From: Pseudomonadales bacterium
Lineage (GTDB): Bacteria > Pseudomonadota > Gammaproteobacteria > Pseudomonadales > Azotimanducaceae
DNA length: 56,322 nucleotides
Assembly: GCA_007131295.1 (NCBI GenBank)
Contig: SLQW01000041.1
Span: forward strand, 1-56,322
Reading direction: 5' to 3'
Part shown: piece by piece, positions 24,050 through 34,400 of the stretch
How the letters are laid out: each line of letters starts with the position of its first letter
Position numbering within the stretch: position 1 is the first letter of the stretch
Notes under the pieces: generated by a model
Database searches by the model: none
The model's input: the letters and a program-made list of their open reading frames with translations, nothing else
Told to the model about the DNA's origin: nothing
Position numbers and translations under genes: made by a program

Positions 24050-24126
24050 GCAGCGTCAACGCAGCCCGCCGGGCGCCCGCGCACGCAGCGATAGACGATG
24101 TGGGAGCCGGGCTGCCACAGGCGGCT

Positions 24127-25380
24127 TCAATTGCCGAAATCCCAGGTCTCTCCGGCGTGATAACGACGCAGGATGAGCTTCGCCATCAGCACCTTGTGCA
24201 CCTCGTCTGGACCGTCGGCGATGCGTAGCGTGCGAGCACCCTGGTAGTACCCCGCCAGCGGCAGATCGCCGGATACACCCGCCGCACCCCAGACCTGGAT
24301 CGCGCGGTCGACCACCCGATGCATCGCTTCGGGGACGAACACCTTGATTGCCGAGATGTCGACCCGCGGGTCGCCACCGGCCTCCATCTTCTCGGCACAG
24401 TGAATAGTCATCAGGCGCGCTGCCTGAATATCGATGTAGGACTCGGCGATGAAACCCTGGATGAACTGTTTGCTTTCCAGGGGGCCACCGTGGACTTCAC
24501 GGGTCATGGCCCGCTCATTCATGAGATCGAATGCCCGCCACATGGCGCCGATGGAATTCATGCAGTGAAACACACGCCCGGCGCCGAGCCTGTCCTGTGC
24601 CGCCTGGTGGCCGCTCCCTTCCCGCCCGAGCGCATTGGCAACCGGTACCCGCACGTTGTCATAGATGATCTCACAATGATCCGAGTCGCGGCCCCAGACC
24701 GGAACGCCGCGAACGATGTTTACACCGGGTGTGTCCGTCGGCACGATGATCTGGGTCATCTTGCCATCTGCCCCCGCTGGACCATCAGGGTCTTCGGTAC
24801 GGCACATCACGATCAGGAAGTCTGCCCGCTTGCCGTTCGACGTGAACCACTTGTGGCCGTTGATGACCCAGTGTTCTCCATCCTTGCGGGCGGTGGTCTT
24901 CAGCGAACGCGGGTCAGACCCGGGCGTATCCGGTTCGGTCATCGAGAAGCCGGATTGGATTTCGCCCGCCACCAGTGGTTCGAGCCAGCGCTTCTTCTGT
25001 TCTTCGGTCCCGTATTTCACCAGAATCTTCTGATTCCCGGAGTTGGGCGCCACGACACCGAACAGCGCCGCAGCGCCGACGCTGTAGGCCAGCACCTCGT
25101 TCATGTAGGCCTGCTGCATGAATGTGAGGCCCATGCCGCCGTACTCTTCCGGCAGGTGCGGCGCCCAGAGCTTCGCCTGCTTCACGCGCCGCTGAATGTC
25201 TTGCCGCAGCTCGGAAGCTTCCTGACGCAGCTCCGGGGAACTGTTCGCGGAGTCCCACCGGGCTGCCCAGATCCGATTTTCGTTAGGCAGGATGTGATCG
25301 TTGATGATGTCGGCAGTCGCGGCGCGGATGTCGTTGATGCGGCTGTCGAGCGTTGGAACGGGTTTCACGTTGATGGCCAT
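24127..25380 (-). CDS. Acyl-CoA dehydrogenase (ACAD10/11-like)
   Basis: FAD-dependent acyl-CoA dehydrogenase of 417 residues. Conserved blocks are LPEEYGGMGLTFMQQAYMNE, FSMTEPDTPGSDPRSLKTTA, WVINGHKWFTSNGKRADFL and QVWGAAGVSGDLPLAGYYQG. The last, with its Gly-Ala-Ala-Gly-Val string, and the overall length fit the ACAD10/11-like group, whose members act with an APH-type kinase on 4-hydroxyacyl-CoA. A kinase of that type is present at 50259-51314, 25 kb away. The GGGGGCTCC before the ATG is a fair ribosome site. It lies downstream of tpsA on the same strand, separated by about 95 bp with only weak hairpins. Confidence 0.9.
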   Translation of the reverse strand: MAINVKPVPTLDSRINDIRAATADIINDHILPNENRIWAARWDSANSSPELRQEASELRQDIQRRVKQAKLWAPHLPEEYGGMGLTFMQQAYMNEVLAYSVGAAALFGVVAPNSGNQKILVKYGTEEQKKRWLEPLVAGEIQSGFSMTEPDTPGSDPRSLKTTARKDGEHWVINGHKWFTSNGKRADFLIVMCRTEDPDGPAGADGKMTQIIVPTDTPGVNIVRGVPVWGRDSDHCEIIYDNVRVPVANALGREGSGHQAAQDRLGAGRVFHCMNSIGAMWRAFDLMNERAMTREVHGGPLESKQFIQGFIAESYIDIQAARLMTIHCAEKMEAGGDPRVDISAIKVFVPEAMHRVVDRAIQVWGAAGVSGDLPLAGYYQGARTLRIADGPDEVHKVLMAKLILRRYHAGETWDFGN

Positions 25381-25475
25381 GGAGCCCCCGGCACGAGATT
25401 GGAATCACCGGCCCTCCCCGGGCCGCAATCCATCAATCTAGCGGCAGGAGGCGTTCGCCGCAAAGGTTGCGCGCC

Positions 25476-28400
25476 TCATTGAACACCGGAGGCATGCTGC
25501 AGGACCTGCCGCTGTACCAGCGGCGTCCCGGCAGGTGCATTTGCAGCCGTCCTCAACAGGTCGCGCGCAAGTTCGTCGAACCAGTAGGACACCAGGTCCT
25601 CCTCGGTCTGGCCGATGCAGGGCGCGGCGTCGAAGCCTTGCAGCTCGTTCGGCAGACAAAGCGGGCGCTCCCGGTCGAAGTCGTAGAGCATGATCTCGAC
25701 GAAGACATCCTCGGTCAGGTCCGTGAGCACCTCTTCTTCGTCCGCCTGCTGAGTCGCCGCCTGACTCTGAGTCTGGGCGCGATCGGAAATGGCCTGCTGG
25801 GCCCGAGCGATACCCGCGATCACGTTCAGGATCCGGTCCACGAAAAGATCGCCGAAAGGCATTTCCAGTTCACGACCGAAGTCGGTCTGGTCGAACACCG
25901 TTCGCAGCTCCTGCTGTTTGGCCAGATCCAGCGTACTGAGGGGCAGTGCGGTGCTCTCGTCGACGAAGCTCTGGCCGTCATCAAGGCTGATGAAGGACTG
26001 TGCTGCCTGGATACGGAAGCCGCTGGCCACACTGCCGAACTGACTGCGACCCGCGCTGACGACAGTGACCAGCTCACCGGCAATGAAGTCTGGCGTGGAC
26101 CGGGCCGGAGGCCCGATGCGATTGATGCGGCCACCCGCCTCTCCCGAGAGCAGTGCCAGCAGAACGTCGCCCTGAGGGGCATGCACCTCAAACAGATCCA
26201 TCCTATCCAGGGCGATGAGATGCGCGTCTCCGGAAACCGCCGTGACACGCAGGCCATTGCCCTGCAGGATTCCGCCGTTGAGCGAAACGATGGTGACGTC
26301 GCCATTGCCCGCCGTGACATTGCCGTTGAGATTGACGTTGCCTGCGGTCACGGTGCGGATCGTATTCCCCGTGGTGCTGACTTCACCCAGGGTCAACTCG
26401 TTGCCGGAACGGACGAAGAAGGAGCCGAGATCGCTTACGCCATTGGCGGCCTCGATGTTCCCGGTTCCGGCGAGGATTTCGAGGGTCTCGTTGCCCGTCA
26501 AACCGGACACCGCGCCTCCCAGGGTCACGCTGCCACCAACTAGCATCGGATCACCCTGATTGGTCGTATCGATCTGACTGTTGCCAACCAACGTCACACC
26601 GGAGGTAATCAGCGGGCCGCTGTCGCTGCGTAGGATGCTGCTCAGCGTCAAGCTGCCGGCGGACGTGTCGAGTCCGCCTGCGAAAAGGAAGTCGTCGCTG
26701 CCGCGAAGCTCGAGGCCACCGGTATTCTGCAGCGCGACACCGTTCATGACGGTTCCGCCGCCGGTGAAGATCAGGCGCCCAGAATTGCTCTGGGTCTGCA
26801 GGTTGTTCAGGGTCAGCGGTCCGCCCACCGTAAACGTGTTGGCACTACCGAAGCTCGCCGTGTTCGCCGAGAGGCCGCCGCTGACCCGAACCGAGTCCGC
26901 CGACGCGAAGGCCGCGGAAACGGCATCGTTCACGGCAGCAATGGTCATGCTTCCGCCTGTGCCAGCACGCAACGTCAGATTGTTGCCGGCGGCATCGAGC
27001 GTGCCGGCTTCAAGAGTACCGCCGGGTCCCGTGGTCCCGGTGGACAGGGTGGTGGCACCAGTCAGTGTCGCGGAACCGAGTCGCATGGGCGCATCGTCCG
27101 TGGCAATGGTTCCCGCCAGCGATAGAGAAGATGGGTTCGTCGGATTCCCGGTCGTACTCAAGCCACCCGTGAACATCAGGCTGTCGCTGGCGGCGTCACC
27201 TAACGCGACGCTGCCAAGGTTGCGGAAGGCCGTGGGCGAGGCGATCGTGCCTCCGCCGAGCAGACTGACGTCGTAATCCTGACCGAAGGTAATGAGGCTG
27301 CCGAGAGCGACCTCACCGCCGAGCACCACCGCCCCACTGGATGCCGCCGAATCACTCTGCAGAGTCAGAGTCTCGTCTGCACCGCTCACCGCTCCGGTTC
27401 GGATCTGACCTGCACCCGAACGCAGGATGCCCGCGCCTTCCAGGACGACATCGCCCAGGGTCATGTCCGCATTGCTGGTGATGACCGAACCGACGACGTT
27501 GGTCGCCGACGCGGCCGTGGTATCGACGCCGCCAGCAAAAGTAATGCTGTCGTCGACTGCTGCGCCGAACGTCACCGTTCCCGTGTTGAGGAACTCCGTG
27601 CTGCCGGCAACCAAGGTCTCACTGCCGGTGAACGCTACATCGAATCCGTTCGCAGCCGTACTGAGGCCGGTGTCGATTGTAGTGTTGCCACGGAACGCAA
27701 TAGTTCCGGCGGCATTGTTCAGGTTCACGGTGGAGGCCGTCACCGGGCCAGTGAAGGTGGCGTTGCCGGCGTTCGTCACCGTGAGCACACCGCTGCCAAG
27801 GACAGAGGCGACCTCGATGTCTCCAGACCCGGCATTCAGCGTCACTGACTCACCGCCGTTCGACAGCGTTCCGAGCCGCAGGTCGCCGCCACCTCCGCCC
27901 GTCGTCAGCGAGCTGCCAGCTGTGATGAACGCATCACCAAGCAGCAGGTCGCTGTTGTCCGTCGCGACCGTACCCGCCAGATTGACGGAACTCGGACCTG
28001 CGGTGGCATCCACGCCACCGACGAAGGTGATGCTGTCGCTACCATCGTCACCGAGCGTCAGGGCTCCGCTATTCTGGAACGCGGTACTGCCTGCCACGGT
28101 GTTGCTGCTGCCGGTGAAGGCAAGATCGTAGCCATTCGCGGCCGTGACCAAACCCGTGTTGATAGAGGTGTTGCCCTGGAATGCCACCAGCCCGGTTATG
28201 TCGTTGAGGGCTAGTGTCGACGCCGCGACCGGGCCGGAGAAGACGGCATCGCCTGCCGTGGCGACAGTCAGGACGCCACTTCCAATGATGGAATCGAGCA
28301 GCATGTCACCGCTTCCGGCAGCGAGCGTCAGAGCATTGGTACCGCGGCTGACCACGCCTGTCGTGATGTCTCCGGAACCGCTCCCGGTGCTCAAGGTAGA

Positions 28401-31400
28401 GGCCGCGGTAAGCGAGACCGCTCCGAGGCTCATGTCTGCACTCGACGTCGCCACGGTACCAGCGATGCTCGTGCCCGCTGTAGCGGTGGTGTCGAGGCCG
28501 GCCGCAAACGTGATGCTGTCGCCCAACGCGTCACCAAGCGTGACGCTGCCGCTGTTCAGGAAGGTCGTGTTCCCGGCCACCGTATTAGTGGTTCCGGTGA
28601 AGGCCACGCTGTAGCCACTGGCCGCCGTGGTCAGACCGGTACTGATGCTCGTATCGCCCCGGAAGCCGATCGTTCCCGACGCGTTGAGCAGGTCCGCCGT
28701 GGAAGCAGTCACGGCACCGAGGAACTCCGCGTTGCTCGCGTTGGTGAGCGTCAGCGCTCCGTTGCCTGCGATAGATGCTATCTGAACGTTGCCGGTCCCT
28801 GCATTCAGCGTCAGCGCATTGGAGCCACGCGCGATCGCACCCGTGGTGAGGTTGCCGCTACCGCTTCCGGTGGTCAGGGTGCTCGCGGCGTTCACCGTGA
28901 TGGGACCGAGCAGCATATTGCTGTTGCTGGTCGCCACCGTACCGGCCACAGCGACGCTGGTCGGTCCGCCGGTGGTGTCGACACCGCCGGCGAAGGTAGT
29001 GTTGTCACCCGCATCGTCACCGAGCGTGACCGCACCGGTGTTCAGGAACGAAGTGCTGCCGCCGATGGTGTTCGTCGTGCCGGTGAATGCGAGGTCGTAG
29101 CCGGCCGCCGACGTAGTCAGGGCACCGAGCGAAGCGTCACCCGCGAAAGCGATCAGGCCCTCGGTGTCTTCCAGCGTCACATTACCCGCCGCAACGGTGC
29201 CCGCGAACACCGCTTGCGCGCTGTTGACCAAGCTGAGATCGCCGCCGTCCGCAAAAGATGCAATCGCAACCTCACCGGTAGCGCCTGCATTCAGCGTCAG
29301 GGCCTGACCACTCGAAGCAATGGCACCGGTGCTGATGTCACCGCCGGCACTGTTCAGGAGCGCCGTTCCCGACAGCATCACCGCGTTCAGATCGATTGCG
29401 CTGCCCACGGTCGCCAGCGTGTCCGTCAGCACCGCGGGTCCCGCGACGGTCAGCCCGTCAGAGAAGCTCCCGCCCGCAGCAAAGCTGACGCCACCCTCGT
29501 TGGCGAAGCTGCCGCTGCCGCTCACCTCCGGCGCCGCGCCGAAGATCACAGCGAAGTCGTTCGCATCAGCAGTAATGCTCGCAGCCGTCACGGGGGCATC
29601 GAAGGTAACCGTGCCATTCGTATCGACGAGGCTGATGGCGCCGGCATCCACCGTATTCGAGAACGTCGTACCACCGCTGTTCGCCAGGGTGAGACCTGAG
29701 GTGCCCGCGAACGACGCCACCGTGATCTCACCATCCGCGCCCGCATTGAACGTCAGGGCATTGCCACCCGCCGTGATGGCGCCGGTGTCGATGGCAGCTC
29801 CGCCACTAACGAGCATCGCCGTCCCGGCCAAGGTCAGTGCGTTCAGAACGAGCGGACTGTTCGCGGTAGCCAGCGAACCCGTCAGCGTCGTGGTTCCGCT
29901 GACTGTCAGTCCATCATCGAAGCTGCCACCGGCGTTGAAGGTCACACCGCCTGTATTGTTGAACGTCCCTGCACCGGAAAAGTCCGGGGCGGCATTGAAT
30001 GTCACGTCGAACCCGTTGGCATCAGCGGTGATCCCGGTCGCATCAACCGACGCGTCGAACGCAATCGTACCCGCCGTGTTCTGGAGAGAGATGGCCTCCG
30101 CCTCCAGGACCCCGAAGTTCCCGCTGGCGCTGTCGACCACGGTCAGGTTGCCGCCGTCGAACAGCGCATTCAGACCGATGGTTCCACCACCCGCGTTCAG
30201 GCTCAGTGCTTGCGTGTTTGCAGTTACGGTGCCCAGGTCGAGGTCACCGCCTCCGGCTCCGGTCGTCAGCGTCGTTGCCGCCGTCAGACTCACGTCACCA
30301 AGGATCATGTCGGCGTTCGAGGTTGCGAATGTGCCCCCCAGGCTGACCACGGACGGCCCCATGGTGGTATCGACGCCCCCCATGAAATCGAAGCTGTCGC
30401 CCGCAACATGGCCGAGCATCAGCGAGCCAGTGTTCAGGAATACCGTGTTTCCACCAACAGTGTTGGTCGTTCCAGTGAACGCCAAGTCATACGCCGCGTC
30501 AGTCGTGAACAACGCACCGATGTCGATGTTGCCCTCGAAGGCGATCAGACCCTGAGTGTTCGTAAGCGTCAGATCGCCTGCTGCGACGCCGCCGGTGAAT
30601 GTGGTACTCGCGCTATCCACCACCGTAAGATCGCCACCGCCCAGGAACGACGACGCCGCGATCACGCCCGTTGTGCCCGCATCCAAAGAGAGCGCATTGT
30701 CACTCGAGACAGTGTCACCCAGCGTGATGTCACCACCGGCAGTGGACACGGTGACGTCCTGGTCGAGAACGACATCGCCTGTGAACGTGATCGCTGACGA
30801 ATTCGTACGGTATTCAGCACCCGTCAGGTTGATCGTTCCTGCATCGATCGCAAGCGCGCCGTCGACGAAAACGTCGTTGAGACTGACCGATGCTGCGGAA
30901 GTCACCGTGACTGCTGTGGGATTGTCGCCGTCGCCGGGGCTCACGCCCACTGCGTTCGGAACGGACACGACACCCGTACCCGCCAGGATTTCCAGTGCGA
31001 ACGGGCCGGTGACGCCTTCGCCGAAGGTAATGTCGCCATCACCTCCGCCAGTGGACAGCAGCGTGTTGCCGACAAGCACCACCGGATCATCCAGGCTGAT
31101 GTCACTGCCAGCAGTCGTGAGTGTTGTTCCCAGAAGGATGTCGCCCGCGGCTTCGATAGATATGTTCCTACCAGCATCCAGCACACCTTCGACGCGGATG
31201 TCCGCACTCGCGGGAGCGTTTGTCCCAGACAGCAGGCTGATGTTCGCACCGGCCATGATCTGGTCATTCGTCCCGTCCGAGACAATGAAGATACTTTCGC
31301 CGTCCGCTCCATCGAGAGTCGAGAACAACGCGGAGCCAGAGAGGATCGCATCGCGACCGGCGACGATCTGCCCAGACTCCCCCAGCAGAACGCCGCCTTC

Positions 31401-34400
31401 CTCATTTCCACTCGTGTCGGCAGTTACTAAGACATCAGAGGTGGCGCCGGTGGCCTCTAGTACTGCTTGAATAATGACGTCGCGCGGCGCTGTGATCGTG
31501 ATTGCATCAGCTTCGAGTCTGTCCGCAGCGACGATGACATCCTGACCGCCACCGTAGAGCTCAACGTTGAAGCCGCCAACTTCGGTCGCCGCATTGAGCG
31601 TGATGCCACCACCGTCGATGAACAATTCGGCACCCGAGCCTGATAGGGTACGAAGGACACCGTCGACATTGATCGCATGGATGCGGTCATCAGGATCGCC
31701 AACGATGATCTGATCACCGTGAGAAGTCACCGCATTCAGGTTGACCGTCTCCGCTGGGCCAACGAAGAACCCGAATACCGGTACGTCGCTGCCGACATTG
31801 CCGACAATGCTGATTTCGGCACCGCCTGCAGCAAGGTTAAGGATTTCAGATTCGAGAGCCGTGCCGTCTATGTCGCCGGCAAATGTGAGATCCGACCCAG
31901 CGCCGCCCGTGGTCGTGAAGGCGCGCGCGCCACCCGCAAGGGTGACGTCATCGCCATAGGTCTGCGTCCCTGTGGTCGTCACGTCCGCCGACAGCACCGT
32001 CGTCCCCGCTACGTTCAGGCTCAGCAGCGACGTGATCTCCCCGTTCAGGACCAGGCCACCCTGGATGTCCAGCGCATCACCGGCTGCCGTGCCCGTCGCA
32101 CCACCTCCCAGCGTGATCGTCGAGCCCGTCAGCGTCCGTTCCGCATCACCGCTCAGGGTCATTGCGCCGTCGTAGGTCTGTGCACCGGTCGTGGTGACAT
32201 CGGCGGCGAGGGAGGTCGCTCCCGTTACGCTTACAGTCGCAGCAGTTGCGAGCGCATTGAGCGAGAGCTCGTTTCCTGTGAAAGACAGGTCATCAGCGAG
32301 CGTCACCGGGCCGTTCAGCGTCGTCGTCCCGGTTCCTGCCTGCTGCGCAAGGTTGTTCGCGGTGATCGCGTTCGCCGTCACGTCCTCTGCAGAGACGATT
32401 GTCAAATCACCCAGCGCGCCGTCTGCCTCACCACCTGCCGCACCTGTGAACCTAATGCTTCCCGTACCCGCCGTCAGCGTGAGGTCGTGTTCAGCCGACG
32501 ACGCTGCCCCATCCCCGCTGCTATTCACGGTATTGGTGAACGTGATGTCGCCCGCACCTCCACCGGTGCTCAGCACCACGTTCCCCGTCAGCGTCGTCGC
32601 GCTGTTGAACGTGATATCCGCGCCCGATGTCGTCACACTCCCTGCCGCGCTGATCCCCGCCGCCCCCGTCAGCGTCACCGCACCAGCGCTGCTGATGTCG
32701 CCCGCCGCAGCAAGCGTGAGTCCCAAACCGCTATCAGCATTGTCGTCCGCATTCAGCGTCACCGTGCCGCCCGCAGCCGCCGTCGCCGTATCGATCACCG
32801 CATTCACTGCGATTGCATCCGACGTCAGCGCCACGTTCTCCGACGTCGTCAGGTCACCACCCACCGTAGTGGTGCCCGCCCCCGCTGCCTGCGTCAGACT
32901 CGCCGCCGTGAACGCAGCATCCAGATTCACGTCGGCAGCGCTCACCAGCGTCACCGCACCCAGCGCCGTGCCAGCTCCCACCACGTCAGCGAACGTCACC
33001 GAACCTGTCCCCGCCGTCAGACCCAGTGTCTCCGTACCAGGCGTGGTCCCGTCCAGCGTCCCACTGAACGTGATGTCACCCGCACCCGCGCCTGTGCTCA
33101 GCGCCACATTGCCGCCAAGTAGGACGTTGCCAGCCAGCATGTCGCCTAAGACGATGGTGCCGCTATTGGTCGAGAGGTTTGCGTTCAAACTGATCGTATT
33201 GGAGTCGAGGACGATGCCTCCGCTACCGGCGTTCGCCACCTCAGCATTGATGATGATCGAGCCCGAGGATGGAGTAGTCAGGCGCAGTTGGTTCTCATGA
33301 TCGTATGCACCGCTTTCACCTTGTTGGTTGGGCGACTCGACGATGGTGATGTCACCGTCCTGGCCTGCGTCGAAACCAGCGACCGTCGTGACATGCACAT
33401 TCGCAGAGTCCAGGTTCGTCAGAATCGTGGACCAGGTGAGCGTGCTCTCGGCGTCCGGATCAGGATTCGTCGGAACGAACGGGTCATCAGACGTATCCAT
33501 ACCAACGTCATCTACGTCGTCGGTGATATTGATGTTGGTCGGATCGAGCAGCAGCGTGCCGGTCCGACCTTGCGGCGCCCGAGTATCCGTACTTCCGCGA
33601 TAGACCAGATGCTCCTTGCCCGACACCTCCACGAATCCGCCATCACCGCCCTCGGGGCCGCCGCGGGCGCTGATCTCGCCATGGAAGCGCATGGTGTCGT
33701 CCGCCCAGACGATGACTTCGCCGCCGTCGCCGGCGACGGTGGCGTCGGCGGCGATCTTCGCGTCGGGCCCGACGTAGGTGTGTGATGCCGTGGGGGTGTC
33801 GCCCTTGCCCTGGAAGGCGCCCCCGATCTTGATGTCGCCGCCGCCACCGGCGCCGGAGGCGTCGATGCGGCCGCCGGTGACCGCGATCCGGTCGCCGAGG
33901 ACTTCGATGCGGCCGCCCTCGCCGCTCTCGGAGGTCGCTTCGATGGTGCCGGAGGTGAACGTGTCGCCGCCGCTGGCGAAGAGGCGGATCTCGCCGTCCA
34001 CTTTCTCCGCACTGTTCGCGCGCAAGACACCCTCGTTGTTCACCGCCATGGAGAAGAGATCGCGCGCTGCGTGCGCAGTCAGCAGGATCTGGCCGCCGTT
34101 GGCTTGAATCTCGCCGAGGTTCGCAACGGCTGCGTCGCCGCCGGAGCCGCCGAGCGCACCCTCGGTGACGCGGACGCCGATGAGGCCGTCCGGATCGAAG
34201 GTGACGAAGGCCTGGGACGCGCTGGTCAGATTGACCCGGCCCATGTCGGCGACGATGAGACCTTCGTTGATCACTTCGTCGCCGAGCAGGGTGATGCTAC
34301 CGCCGGTGGCCGCATTCAGCACACCGCGATTGATGATCTTGCCGGCAATGTCGGCGCTCAGCTCGAGTTCGAGAACGCCGGACATGAAGCGATCGACGTC

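Noticed and set aside
25381-25475. Short GC hairpins between tpsA and the acyl-CoA dehydrogenase gene as a terminator
   Set aside because: The GGCCC/GGGCC stem is five bases long with no U-tract. Read-through from tpsA cannot be excluded.
28144-33300. Long plus-strand frames opposite tpsA, up to about 480 codons, rich in V, A, P, S and T
   Set aside because: They mirror the low-complexity repeats of tpsA and have no ribosome sites or family motifs. They are shadows of the adhesin composition.
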